Part shown: positions 23,944-31,898 of the stretch, piece by piece
How positions within the stretch are numbered: position 1 is the stretch's first letter
Layout: every line of letters begins with the position of its first letter
Source: Cupriavidus consociatus
Lineage (GTDB): Bacteria; Pseudomonadota; Gammaproteobacteria; Burkholderiales; Burkholderiaceae
Assembly (NCBI RefSeq): GCF_017814975.1
Contig: NZ_JAGIQA010000043.1
Span: forward strand, 1-38,389
DNA length: 38,389 nucleotides
Direction: 5' to 3'
Notes under the pieces: model-generated
The model's input: the letters and a program-made list of their open reading frames with translations, nothing else
What the model was told of the DNA's origin: nothing
Databases searched by the model: none
Translations under genes and position numbers: made by a program

Positions 23944-24759
23944 ATGCTTGACTGGATCCACATGGGCAAGGCGTTCATTCTCGGCCTCGTCGAGGGCTTG
24001 ACGGAATTCCTGCCCATCTCAAGCACCGGGCACCTCATTCTGATCGGAGACTGGATCGATTTTGCGTCCCATGAGGCGCGCGTGTTCGACGTGGTGATCC
24101 AGCTCGGCGCAATCCTGGCCGTCTGCTGGCTATACCGTGCCAGGATCTCGCACCTGTGCGAGGGAGTGGTCCGAAGGGAACCGGATGCGCTGCGCTTTGC
24201 CACCGCGGTGCTGGTCGCCTTTCTGCCTGCGGCAGTCATCGGCGCACTGTTCATCGGGCCCATCAAGCACCGGCTCTTCGATCCTGCTGTCGTTGCAACG
24301 GCATTGATCGTGGGCGGCCTGATCATTCTCTGGGTAGAGCGGCGCAGGGCCGTTCCTCGCATTCATACCATCGAAGATTTCGGCTGGAAGCAAGCCATCG
24401 GCATCGGCTTTGCGCAGTGCGTCGCCATGATTCCCGGCACGTCTCGCTCGGGAGCCACCATCGTGGGCGGAATGCTGTCTGGCGTGTCGCGACAAGCCGC
24501 AACCGAGTTCTCGTTCTTTCTGGCCATCCCCACCATGCTGGGCGCCGCCACCTATGACGCCATGCGGCACTACCATCTGCTCAGCATGGAAGACCTCTGG
24601 GCGATTGCTGCCGGCTTTACTGCGGCGTTCATCTCGGCCCTCTTTGTCGTCAATGCGATGATTCGCCTTGTAGCGCGACATTCGCTGCGAGTCTTTGCCT
24701 GGTATCGCATAGCACTTGGCGTGCTGATTGCATTCGTTACCGCTGTTCCCTCACTTTGA
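23944..24759 (+). CDS. uppP: Undecaprenyl-diphosphatase
   Basis: The protein has 271 residues from the ATG at 23944; the frame opens at 23884, but the first 20 residues do not belong to the family. UppP/BacA is an inner-membrane enzyme that converts undecaprenyl diphosphate to the monophosphate, recycling the lipid carrier for peptidoglycan, O-antigen and EPS. Both signatures are present: EGLTEFLPISSTGHL (about 17-31) and IPGTSRSGATI (about 162-172), the latter with the catalytic Ser/Arg region. About eight membrane helices are visible. Overproduction of this family gives bacitracin resistance. Its place beside galU and the EPS operon suits a role in carrier supply. Confidence 0.96.
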   Translation: MLDWIHMGKAFILGLVEGLTEFLPISSTGHLILIGDWIDFASHEARVFDVVIQLGAILAVCWLYRARISHLCEGVVRREPDALRFATAVLVAFLPAAVIGALFIGPIKHRLFDPAVVATALIVGGLIILWVERRRAVPRIHTIEDFGWKQAIGIGFAQCVAMIPGTSRSGATIVGGMLSGVSRQAATEFSFFLAIPTMLGAATYDAMRHYHLLSMEDLWAIAAGFTAAFISALFVVNAMIRLVARHSLRVFAWYRIALGVLIAFVTAVPSL

Positions 24760-24840
24760 TCGCGCCTGTGGACTGCCGCTGGTGCCACCCATGAAAGTGT
24801 GGTTGGACGGCCTCTCCCGAGCGAGGCCGATCTGCGCGTG

Positions 24841-25401
24841 TCATGCCGACGGCGGCGACTTCCGCTGTGCCAACAGCTTTTGAATGACCGCTTCGGTCTC
24901 CGCGTAGTTTCCTTCGCCGAAGTGCTGATAGACGATGCGGCCATCCGCGTCGATCAGGTACAGGGCGGGCCAGTACTGGTTCTGGAACGCAGACCAGGTC
25001 GCGTAGCGGTTGTCTTGCGCCACCGGATAGCGCACACCGAGGCGCTTGATCGCCTCCTGCACGTTGGCGGTCGATTTCTCAAACCCGTATTCGGGTGTGT
25101 GCACTCCCACGACGACGAGCCCCTGGTCCTTGTACTTGTCGTGCCAGCGCTTCACGTGGGGCAGCGTGTTGAGGCAATTGACGCAGGAGTATGTCCAGAA
25201 ATCGACCAGCACCACCTTGCCGCGCTGCGCCTGCATGGACAGTGGCGGCGAATTCAGCCATTGGGTGATGCCGGTAAATTCGGGCGCGGCACTGCCATTG
25301 GCTTTCGGCGTACTGAAGGCGCGCGCGCCAGTCCCGCTGAAGTAAGCCGCGCCAATGGCGATCGCGATGGCCACCAGGGCGGCGCGTAGAATCGTGCGCA
25401 T
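24841..25401 (-). CDS. Thioredoxin-like periplasmic protein (TlpA/DipZ C-terminal type)
   Basis: The protein has 186 residues. A signal peptide or anchor (MRTILRAALVAIAIAIGAAYF) is followed by a thioredoxin fold: GKVVLVDFWTYSCVNCLNTL (about 61-80) with active site Cys73-Val-Asn-Cys76. HTPEYGFEKSTANVQEAIKR follows, then the cis-Pro region WPALYLIDADGRIVYQHFGE. The SCVNC motif and HTPEF/Y-type block are typical of the soluble domain of DipZ/CcdA-linked thioredoxins and alkyl-hydroperoxide-reductase/TSA-like redoxins. It should reduce disulfides or peroxide targets in the periplasm. It is 57 nt downstream of ohr on the same strand, so both may answer peroxide stress. It converges with uppP. Confidence 0.85.
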   Translation of the reverse strand: MRTILRAALVAIAIAIGAAYFSGTGARAFSTPKANGSAAPEFTGITQWLNSPPLSMQAQRGKVVLVDFWTYSCVNCLNTLPHVKRWHDKYKDQGLVVVGVHTPEYGFEKSTANVQEAIKRLGVRYPVAQDNRYATWSAFQNQYWPALYLIDADGRIVYQHFGEGNYAETEAVIQKLLAQRKSPPSA

Positions 25402-25458
25402 GATTTGAGATCCTGAAGTCGAAAAATTGTGGCCTGCCGATTCAGGCCACGGGCTGCG

Positions 25459-25875
25459 TCAGATCACGTTCAGTTCGACGTGGATATTGCCGCGCGAGGC
25501 CTTGGAGTACGGGCAGAGCTGGTGCGCCGCTTCCACCACCGCTTGCGCCACCTCGCGATCCAGGCCGGGCAGGCTGACGTTCAGGCGGGCCTGCAGGAAA
25601 AACGCCTCGCCGGCGGTGCCGAGATCCACCTCGGTATCCACCGACAAGTCGGACGGAAGCTTGATCTTCATCTGGCCGGCAGCACGGCCCATTGCACCGA
25701 TGAAGCACGCGGACCAGCCTGCCGCATACAGCTGCTCGGGGTTCGTACCCCGGCCGCTGCTCCCAGGGGGCGACAGCCGGAGGTTCAGGCGGTCGTCATC
25801 GCTTTGGGCCTGGCCATCGCGGCCCCCCGTGACGTGGACTTTGCCGGTGTACAGCACATGTTCGATGCGGGTCAT
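25459..25875 (-). CDS. ohr: Organic hydroperoxide resistance protein (Ohr/OsmC family)
   Basis: The protein has 138 residues, normal for Ohr, from the ATG at 25875 with GGAGA upstream. The frame is open far upstream, but the similarity begins at MTRIEHVLYTGKVHVTGGRDG. Ohr is a cytoplasmic thiol peroxidase that reduces organic hydroperoxides. The two catalytic cysteines are in WSACFIGA (Cys57) and HQLCPYSKA (Cys121), and the conserved Arg/Glu region NPEQLYAAGWS precedes the first. In many bacteria ohr is controlled by the MarR-type repressor OhrR; no ohrR is seen here. It likely shares a transcript with the thioredoxin-like gene downstream. Confidence 0.95.
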   Translation of the reverse strand: MTRIEHVLYTGKVHVTGGRDGQAQSDDDRLNLRLSPPGSSGRGTNPEQLYAAGWSACFIGAMGRAAGQMKIKLPSDLSVDTEVDLGTAGEAFFLQARLNVSLPGLDREVAQAVVEAAHQLCPYSKASRGNIHVELNVI

Positions 25876-26212
25876 GGTGACTCTCCTGTGAATGGGACTG
25901 CGTTGGAATGCGCGGCCTGCTGTTCGCGCTGGTGGCGCCGCGCCACGGAACCCATTAGAGAATCCTGACGTATCCCCCGAGTAGCGCAGAACAGCCATTT
26001 TGTCTGGGGATGTATCGCAATCGTTGCCTGATACAAAGGCGTACAAAAACCACCGAAGGTGATCGCTCATTGGCCGCGACATATCCGATACCTTGGTCCA
26101 ATGGAGCGCCACCACCCTTTGGACTAACTTGATCCTGGAAGGCGGACCTTGAGAAGCGGCGCGCGGTGCGCGACGTTTCATGGTGCCCTTTATGTCTCTT
26201 TGGAGGTGGATG
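25876..26212. other. Divergent promoter region between ohr and the gene at 26213
   Basis: This 337-bp stretch has no supported gene. It includes a TGTATC/GATACA inverted repeat (26011-26035) and must hold the ohr promoter on the minus strand. A long minus-strand open frame crosses it but is antisense to several better genes. Confidence 0.35.
26011..26035. promoter_or_regulatory. TGTATC-N13-GATACA inverted repeat
   Basis: The perfect 6-bp half-sites TGTATC (26011-26016) and GATACA (26030-26035), with centres 19 bp apart, lie between ohr and the divergent unknown gene. Spacing close to two helical turns suits a dimeric repressor. No regulator gene is adjacent. Confidence 0.3.
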
Positions 26213-26932
26213 ATGAGCAACTTGGCAGACGAAGTCCTTGAGGCGCACGGCGGGCTGGAACGCTGGAACCACCTCAGTCAAGTGACGGCAACCATCGTGA
26301 CCGGTGGCGCATTCTGGGCAATGAAGGGGCTGATCCAGGACCCGGCGCCGCGGACCATGACGGTATCGCTGCACGAAGAGCGCGCCTCGGTGACGCCATT
26401 TGGCGAACCCCACTGGCGTACCGCTTTTGAGCCAGGACGCATCGCCATCGAGACGACCAGCGGAGAAACGGTGAAGGAACTGCGAGACCCCCGGCGCAGC
26501 TTCGATGGCCATGTCATCGACTCTGCATGGAATCCTTTGCAGCGCGCCTATTTCAACGGATACGCGCTCTGGACCTACCTGACCACGCCGTTCCTGATCG
26601 CCCTCCCTGGGTTCGAAGTCACCGAAATCGAACCATGGCGCGAGGGTTCGGAGACGTGGCGAGGATTGCGGGTACGTTTTCCAGCCAATATCGAAAGCCA
26701 TTGCGAACTGCAGGATTTCTATTTTGGCGACGACAGGCTGGTCCGTCGGCACGACTACCATGTCGACATTGCGGGGGGCTTCGCGGCGGCACAGTATCTC
26801 TCCGATCACATTACCGCGGATGGCATCGTCCTCCCGTCGCGTCGCCGCGCCTACCTGCGCAACGAAGACCTGTCCGCCGACCGCGAACGGCTGATGGTTG
26901 CCATCGATCTTGGCGATGTGCGGTTCAGCTGA
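26213..26932 (+). CDS. Conserved protein of unknown function
   Basis: The protein has 239 residues from the second of two adjacent ATGs (26213), which has GGAGG at 6-nt spacing; ATG 26210 is too close. It starts SNLADEVLEAHGGLERWNHL, a form seen in uncharacterised LolA/outer-membrane-lipoprotein-like or hydrolase-associated proteins whose N-terminus reads AHGG-xRW. It then has a beta-rich pattern of alternating strands (TMTVSLHEERASVTPFG, GRIAIETTSGETVKEL, LQDFYFGDDRLVRRHDYHVD). There is no signal peptide, so it is probably cytoplasmic. The function is unknown. It stands alone, divergent from ohr. Confidence 0.75.
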   Translation: MSNLADEVLEAHGGLERWNHLSQVTATIVTGGAFWAMKGLIQDPAPRTMTVSLHEERASVTPFGEPHWRTAFEPGRIAIETTSGETVKELRDPRRSFDGHVIDSAWNPLQRAYFNGYALWTYLTTPFLIALPGFEVTEIEPWREGSETWRGLRVRFPANIESHCELQDFYFGDDRLVRRHDYHVDIAGGFAAAQYLSDHITADGIVLPSRRRAYLRNEDLSADRERLMVAIDLGDVRFS

Positions 26933-27320
26933 GGCACGCCAGCCGTACAGTCCGATGGATGCCTGTGCCCATGCATTCGGCTTTCCGCAAGACACCTTGA
27001 TCTCGATCGTCTGACCCGTAAGGCGTGTCCTTCGATCTCCTCGGCCTCGCCCGCCCGCCGTACGATCGTCGAAGCGCACGAAGGCCGGATCTGGGCGGCA
27101 TCCCCCGATGACGGTGGCGCATCGCTGCACGTGGCACTGCCGCACGCCCTTCCCTTGCGGCAAGGAACCGGTTTGGCGGGCTGGCCTGAAGACACGGTCC
27201 CGTCTATGTTTCAAAGCCGAATCAGCCTCGAATCGCCTGTTTGAAGGATGGGAGCGGATGCCCTCGTGCACTACGCTTTCATAAAAATGAAATGCCACAC
27301 CACTGAAACCGGGGGGAATC
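26933..27320. other. 388-bp gap holding a histidine-kinase remnant
   Basis: There is no intact gene. The right half carries the C-terminal relic of a sensor kinase (27038-27244). The left half has nothing I can assign. Confidence 0.5.
27038..27244 (+). pseudogene. C-terminal remnant of a sensor histidine kinase
   Basis: In the frame ending at TGA 27242-27244 the sequence reads RRTIVEAHEGRIWAASPDDG, then GASLHVALPHALPL. This matches the end of the HATPase_c domain in PAS-type sensor kinases (ISR-IVEAHGGRLWA, then the final strand F-F-LP). Just before it, the neighbouring frame reads LGLA, as if the G2 box GLGLAI-R had lost two bases near 27050. Upstream no H-box, N-box or D-box can be found, and there is no start codon or ribosome site. 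It is therefore a decayed tail, not a working gene. About 33 extra residues follow the domain end. Confidence 0.7.
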
Positions 27321-27983
27321 ATGGGTGAGTGGAAACCGTGCGGTCCGCACGAGCCGGCCGAGATTTCATTGTGCGAAGCGCCTGACGCCATGGCTGGCCA
27401 CCGGGAGCAGCATGCCGGCAAGCATCGCTCGACGGGCGCGGATGATCCGTTGCTGGGCTGCCTGTTGCTGGTCAACCGGGTATGGCAGCGGCCAATACCG
27501 TCTGCCGTCCTGCAGAAGGAGCCGCCGCACCGCCTCACATTGCCGCTCCTGAGCGCCGCGGCGGCGCACGCCGGCTTGTCTGCCCGGCTCGTGGAGGTGG
27601 AGCTGGACAGGATCCCGGACAGCGTGCTGCCGGCGATCCTGATGCTGGGCAAGCGCAGGCCGTGCGTATTGCTGGAGCGCCGCGAGCACGGACGCCTCCT
27701 GGTTGCGCTGCCGGGTTGGGGCGGCGGCGAACAGGAGGTCAGCCGGGAAGAGCTGCTGGCCGAGTACAGCCGGTACGCCATCCTGGTACAGCCCTGGTTG
27801 CAGGCGGGAACGGCGGCGGACACGCAGGCAGACATGGACCCGGCGGCGCCGGCCCGTTCGACAGATGTCGCGACGCGCCCATCCTGGCGGCACCGTTGGG
27901 ACCGCCTGGTTGCCGCTACGCACAAGGTGTTCTGGTTGCAGGGCAGGCAGCGTGTGGAAGAGACTGCCGGCGTTGGCAGTTAG
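27321..27983 (+). CDS. Stand-alone C39-like domain of a type I secretion ATPase (orphan or fragment)
   Basis: The protein has 220 residues; the ATG at 27321 has a very good ribosome site (GGGGGGA). The central part resembles the N-terminal peptidase-C39-like domain of LapB/RtxB-type ABC exporters: DDPLLGCLLLVNRVWQRPIP (41-60), LTLPLLSAAAAHAGLSARLV (about 72-91), LDRIPDSVLPAILML, CVLLERREHGRLLVALPGWG and EYSRYAILVQPW. Normally six membrane helices and an ATPase domain follow. Here the protein stops after about 60 unrelated residues (ending WRHRWDRLVAATHKVFWLQG), with no membrane or ATPase part in the window. No type I secretion partner gene is nearby. It could be a relic that is still translated, or an adapted regulatory domain. 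Confidence 0.65.
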   Translation: MGEWKPCGPHEPAEISLCEAPDAMAGHREQHAGKHRSTGADDPLLGCLLLVNRVWQRPIPSAVLQKEPPHRLTLPLLSAAAAHAGLSARLVEVELDRIPDSVLPAILMLGKRRPCVLLERREHGRLLVALPGWGGGEQEVSREELLAEYSRYAILVQPWLQAGTAADTQADMDPAAPARSTDVATRPSWRHRWDRLVAATHKVFWLQGRQRVEETAGVGS

Positions 27984-28331
27984 CCATGCCGGCATGCCAC
28001 TGGTGCGCGGCGCAGGGCTAACAATCGATTACATCTGTTTCATCTGGAGATGAGTTCTCTGCCCATCCCGGGAAGATCCGCTGTCGGACAACGTCGGATA
28101 GCACGACAGCAAGCGAACGGCTAAAGTTACCCGCTCGACTGGCATCTTCATGGGAGTCAATGCGCATGCAAGACATAGTCATTTTGACCGTCGGAGGTTT
28201 GTTGCTGGCTGCCCTCCTCTTCCCTGGTCACAAAAGCCGGCGAAGCAAGTAATTGGCCCGGAGTCGACAGCACGCGGAATTCGCGCCGCAGCGCAATCAC
28301 GCACCGACGCCGGAGCCGGCGTGGCGACGCA
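27984..28331. other. 348-bp gap with a possible tiny membrane-protein gene
   Basis: The only item I can support here is a 30-codon frame at 28160-28252. The rest has no gene-like frame or clear terminator. Confidence 0.35.
28160..28252 (+). CDS. Possible 30-residue single-helix membrane peptide
   Basis: The frame reads MRMQDIVILTVGGLLLAALL then FPGHKSRRSK and stop: one membrane helix (about 5-21) and a basic tail, an N-out/C-in arrangement by the positive-inside rule. GGGAG lies 5 nt before the ATG at 28160. This is the layout of small KdpF-like or regulatory membrane peptides. With only 30 codons it could still be chance; no partner gene is adjacent. Confidence 0.4.
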   Translation: MRMQDIVILTVGGLLLAALLFPGHKSRRSK

Positions 28332-29093
28332 TCAGCGTTGCTGCCTTCCCAGGGCGCGAAGTGCCGCTTCGCGGGAATTTGCGATGCGCTTGTGCGCCGT
28401 CTGCAAGACCGCATCGATGTCTCGCTTCGACACGGCTCGCTGCAGCGCACGCCATGTCTTCAGGGAATTCTCCAGCGCGCCGGGATGGCATGCGAGCCCG
28501 AGCCGCACATAGCGCAGCACCCGCAGCGAGATGGAATTCAGCAGCTCCCCGACCAGCCGGTTGCTCGACAGGTCCGCCATGGCGATGTTCGCGAGAAAGG
28601 TGACGCTGATATAGGCGTCCACCGATTCCTCGACGGCTTTGCCGAACTCCGGCATGAACTTTTCGAACCAGCCATCCAGTGCGTCCGCACGCTCTTCCAC
28701 CAGTTGCCTGAGCAGGATGGCAAAGAGCGCATCCCGAACGACGTAGATATCGCGCAGGTCCTGGGCGTTGGGCTCGGTGACGATGGCGCCGCGCCGTGCG
28801 CGAAATTCGACCAGACGCTCCCGCTCCAGAATGCGCAAGGCCTCGCGCACCGGGGCCCGGCTGACCTCCAACACCTCGCAGATGTCGTTCTCGAGCAGGC
28901 GCTGGCCGGCGTGGATCACGTCGATGGTGATCAGGCCCGCAAGCCGCACCGCAATCTGGTCCGCGACCGATGCCGACCAGTCGCGGCCATGCTTGAGCGC
29001 TTGCTCGACGGCCAGCATGACCGGGTTTTGCAGCGTTTGCAGCACCAGCAGCGATTGCAGGTCTGGCGTGTTGGTGGTCTTGAGTCGACCCAT
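28332..29093 (-). CDS. GntR-family transcriptional regulator, FCD (FadR-like) subfamily
   Basis: The protein has 253 residues. After about 40 N-terminal residues comes the winged helix: ADQIAVRLAGLITIDVIHAG, then QRLLENDICEVLEVSRAPVREALRILERERLVEF (about 44-97), with the recognition-helix pattern SRAPVREALR and wing RRGAIVTEP. The C-terminal FCD-type domain is all-helical (IYVVRDALFAILLRQLVEE, FLANIAMADLSSNRLVGELL, LKTWRALQRAVSKRDIDAVL); such domains bind small acids, often with a metal. Family members usually regulate carboxylate or sugar-acid catabolism, often from a nearby site. A TTGT-CA-ACAA box lies 41 nt upstream, which suggests autoregulation. No catabolic gene is adjacent, so its target is open. 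Confidence 0.9.
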   Translation of the reverse strand: MGRLKTTNTPDLQSLLVLQTLQNPVMLAVEQALKHGRDWSASVADQIAVRLAGLITIDVIHAGQRLLENDICEVLEVSRAPVREALRILERERLVEFRARRGAIVTEPNAQDLRDIYVVRDALFAILLRQLVEERADALDGWFEKFMPEFGKAVEESVDAYISVTFLANIAMADLSSNRLVGELLNSISLRVLRYVRLGLACHPGALENSLKTWRALQRAVSKRDIDAVLQTAHKRIANSREAALRALGRQQR

Positions 29094-29133
29094 GCGTGGA
29101 GGATCCCTTCGCTCAGCGATATGCGCTGGATTT

Positions 29134-29143
29134 TTGTCAACAA
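29134..29143. promoter_or_regulatory. GntR/FCD-type operator candidate
   Basis: TTGTCAACAA fits the TnGT-N(0-3)-ACnA pattern known for FadR-subfamily operators. It is centred about 45 bp upstream of the gntR start and overlaps a TTGACA hexamer on the minus strand, so a bound regulator could block that promoter. Confidence 0.35.
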
Positions 29144-29208
29144 TATTGAATCGCGCAAGTTCGCCCGCGGCAACCGGAACGGCGCACCTGGCAAGACTTG
29201 CTGACGTG

Positions 29209-30249
29209 TCATGCGTCGGCTTGCAGGGAGCCCGACTTCCGGCGCATCGCGCCCCGTTCCGCCCGGCTCTCCTTCGGACTGCAGCCGAACTGCGCGTGAT
29301 ACCAGCGCGAGAATCCGCTTGGCGCCGAGAAACCGAGCAGGGTCGCCACCTCGGTCAATGGGCGGTCGCTCTCGATGACATGGCGCGCGGCGAGTTCCCT
29401 GCGGATGTCATTGACGATCGACGAGAAGCTTTGCCCCTCTTCCGCCAGCCGGCGCTGGACCGTGCGGCATACCACGCCCAGGTGGTCCGCCACCTGCTCG
29501 ATGGTGCAGCGTCCGCCGGGCAGCAGCAACGGGATGATGCGTCGCACGTCATCGAGCATGGTCACCTGCCTGGAAACGGCAAACGCATCGACCAGCTGTT
29601 GCGCGTAGCGCGCCATGGCGGGATCGGCAGTGGGATTGCGGGCGTCGAGATCGGCCTTCGTGCAGATGATGCAGTTGAATTCATGGTCGAACTCGATGGA
29701 AGCGCCGAAAAAACGCTGGTGCGTACCGAGGTCGCGTGGCGCGGGATGTTCGAAGCAGACGCGTCGCGGTTCCCAGTCCGGTCTCAGCAGCTGCCGGATC
29801 ATTCGCACGATGACCCCGAGCGCAAGTTCTGCCCTTTGGCGCGTGGGCTGATGGGCATTGCCGGCAATGACCGCCTCGCGAATGATCACCAGCCCGTCGC
29901 ATTCCTCGACCGACAGCGAGAGCGCACTGTTGAGCAGGGTCTGATAGCGCATCAGGATGCGCAGCGCATCGCGCAGGGTAGCCTGATCGCGGATCAGCAA
30001 CCCCACCGGCCCGAGGTTGGACAGCAGGCGCGACTCGGCCATGCACAGTCCGAAGCTTTCGTTGCCCGACAGGGTCGCCGACGCCTGCAGCAGCCGCCCG
30101 ACGCGCTCTCCTGGGATCATCAGGTCCGGCTCGCGCAGGACGCTGGGGCTCAGGCCCGCGTCAAGGAGCATGCGCACCGGATCCAGTCCGGCAGCCAGGG
30201 CGACCTCGCTGTAGTTGGTGAGGGCCGCAGCGCGGACAAGAGACGACAT
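29209..30249 (-). CDS. AraC-family transcriptional regulator
   Basis: The protein has 346 residues from the ATG at 30249; the frame is open to 30315, but the family start is at SSLVRAAALTNYSEVALAAG. The N-terminal two-thirds are the Arabinose_bd-type domain of the OruR/ArgR-like AraC branch (LDPVRMLLDAGLSPSVL, ATLSGNESFGLCMAES, LGPVGLLIRDQATLRDALRI). The C-terminal DNA-binding domain has two helix-turn-helix units. The first is around CTIEQVADHLGVVCRTVQRRL (about 255-275). The second is DRPLTEVATLLGFSAPSGFSRWYHAQFG (about 303-330), with the usual GFS-x-SGFSRWF-like pattern. The target and ligand are unknown. It is transcribed toward gntR, with 115 nt between them. Confidence 0.9.
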   Translation of the reverse strand: MSSLVRAAALTNYSEVALAAGLDPVRMLLDAGLSPSVLREPDLMIPGERVGRLLQASATLSGNESFGLCMAESRLLSNLGPVGLLIRDQATLRDALRILMRYQTLLNSALSLSVEECDGLVIIREAVIAGNAHQPTRQRAELALGVIVRMIRQLLRPDWEPRRVCFEHPAPRDLGTHQRFFGASIEFDHEFNCIICTKADLDARNPTADPAMARYAQQLVDAFAVSRQVTMLDDVRRIIPLLLPGGRCTIEQVADHLGVVCRTVQRRLAEEGQSFSSIVNDIRRELAARHVIESDRPLTEVATLLGFSAPSGFSRWYHAQFGCSPKESRAERGAMRRKSGSLQADA

Positions 30250-30405
30250 TGCAGAGCCGAGTGAAACAGTGACACGGAATGATAAGAGTCCGCCATGTAC
30301 TGTCAAGCGGGACAAACCCGTGGCCCAGACTCCAGATCTGCAAGCCCTGCCCTTGCCGGGCCTGTAACGGAATCCGGTGACCGCTACGGCCTGCCGCTGT
30401 GCCTT

Positions 30406-30741
30406 TCAGCGTCCCATGCGGCGGTCATAGCTGCGCGAAACGCGCTCGATCAGGCCGGAATCGCGCGGGCTGGAGGCATTGAACTCCACCCGCACGCTGC
30501 CGTCGCCTTGCTGGCGGACAGTCGCCGTGACGGTATCGCCGTCTTTGCGGCCAACGACCGTGCCGGCCATCGCGTCCTGGGTGGCGATCACCAGGCCCTG
30601 GTCGCGCATGGCATCCGCGGCCGCGTAGAACGAACGGTCGTAGCTGGCCGGCGCGCCTGCCGTGGGCGGATAGCCATAGTAGGTGCAGCCCGCCAGCGCC
30701 AGCATGGCAGCGGCAATCAGGGCAATGCGCGTGGGCTTCAT
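30406..30741 (-). CDS. Small lipoprotein of unknown function
   Basis: The protein has 111 residues with a short signal (MKPTRIALIAAAMLALAGC; lipobox LAGC, Cys19). The mature chain begins TYYGYPPTAGAPASYDRSFY. It then has a compact alpha/beta domain (AADAMRDQGLVIATQDAMAG, TVVGRKDGDTVTATVRQQGD, SVRVEFNA) ending in an Arg-rich tail. The pattern of one helix followed by meandering strands resembles small periplasmic or outer-membrane lipoproteins found singly in Burkholderiales. No partner is evident. It lies between the araC-type gene and the mdc operon, on the same strand as both. Confidence 0.8.
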   Translation of the reverse strand: MKPTRIALIAAAMLALAGCTYYGYPPTAGAPASYDRSFYAAADAMRDQGLVIATQDAMAGTVVGRKDGDTVTATVRQQGDGSVRVEFNASSPRDSGLIERVSRSYDRRMGR

Positions 30742-30965
30742 GGTGGTAGCCTCCTGTTCCGGTAATCGCCGCAGCGCCGGTGCGGATTGACGTACAGCAC
30801 GACATGACTGGCACGAATGGAGGCCGTGGCGCTCAATGCGCCCTCGGGGCCGTGCCGGGTATCCGAACTACTATAGGCCGCCGGCAACCGGTGGCAGCGC
30901 GGTTCAGCGGAGGCTGCCGGCGCAAGCCAGCGGGAATGCGTCTTTTCGGCTGGTCCAGGCCTGCC

Positions 30966-31898
30966 TCAGGGACTCCCCTGCCTGCGCCGCATCAGTGCCA
31001 CGATCGAGTCCAGCCGTGTCCTGTCGCACGCCAGCGGCATGCCGTCGGCGAACATTGGCTGCGCCAGGCGCGTCAGCACATCGCCCGGCGGTGCTTCCAC
31101 CACCAGCCTGGCGCCATTGGCATGTGCCAGCAGCATGGTTTCGTGCCACCGCACCGGCGTTGCCATGTTCAGCGCCAGGTCGTCGGCGATCCTGCCCGGG
31201 TCGCGCAGCTCGCGCGCCTTGCTGGCGCTGAAATAACGCAGCGTGGGCGCGCACAGCGGCACGTCCCGCATGGCCTGTTGCAGCGCGTGCGCCGCGGCGT
31301 CGAGCAGCGGGCAATGCGAAGGCACATGGATGGCCACCGGCTTCGCCGCCTGCGCACCGGCGGCGAGCGCCAGGGCTGAGACCTCGGCCATCGCCGCCTC
31401 GCTGCCGGCGATCACGATCTGCGTCGGGGCGTTGAAGTTCGCCAGGTATACCGGCCGTTGCGGCGAGCACACCTGCGCCACCAGCGGTGCGAGCCGGTTC
31501 CGGTCGAGCCCCAGGATGGCGGTCATGCCGTAGCCGCGGGGATAGGCCTGCGCCATCAGTTCGCCGCGCAGGCGCACCAGCCGCAAGGCATCGGCAAAGG
31601 AGAGCACGCCGGCAGTCACCGCGGCGGCATATGCGCCGATGGAAAGCCCGGCCACGGCATCGGCGCGGGCGTCGTGCGCGGCCAGGCACCGTGCCATCGC
31701 CACGCCGGACGTGAGCAGGCATAGTTGCGTCCAGACCGTGGATTGCAGGCGCTCGGGCGTATCCATGCCTGCCACCGGCACCTGCAAGACTTCCTCCGCT
31801 TCGGCCAGCACCGCCGTCACTGCCGGATCGGCTGGCAGGTCCTTCAGCATGCCGGGGCGCTGTGTCCCCTGCCCCGGAAACGTGATCAGGATTTGCAT
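30966..31898 (-). CDS. mdcH: Malonate decarboxylase epsilon subunit: malonyl-CoA:ACP transacylase
   Basis: The protein has 310 residues from the ATG at 31898, where the family starts (MQILITFPGQGTQRPGM); an in-frame GTG at 31925 would add nine residues. MdcH loads malonyl from malonyl-CoA onto the acetyl-primed carrier MdcC to start the cycle. FabD-like features are FPGQGTQ, the nucleophile in AGLSIGAYAA (Ser86), Arg in RGELMAQAYP, and IHVPSHCPLLDAAA with the catalytic His. It overlaps mdcG by 13 nt and is the last gene of the operon; no transporter gene follows. Confidence 0.92.
   Translation of the reverse strand: MQILITFPGQGTQRPGMLKDLPADPAVTAVLAEAEEVLQVPVAGMDTPERLQSTVWTQLCLLTSGVAMARCLAAHDARADAVAGLSIGAYAAAVTAGVLSFADALRLVRLRGELMAQAYPRGYGMTAILGLDRNRLAPLVAQVCSPQRPVYLANFNAPTQIVIAGSEAAMAEVSALALAAGAQAAKPVAIHVPSHCPLLDAAAHALQQAMRDVPLCAPTLRYFSASKARELRDPGRIADDLALNMATPVRWHETMLLAHANGARLVVEAPPGDVLTRLAQPMFADGMPLACDRTRLDSIVALMRRRQGSP

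Noticed and set aside
25955..27925. Minus-strand open frame of about 650 codons
   Set aside because: It is antisense to the unknown gene at 26213, the kinase relic and the C39-like gene, has Arg/Ser-rich low-quality sequence and no ribosome site. It is a by-product of high GC.
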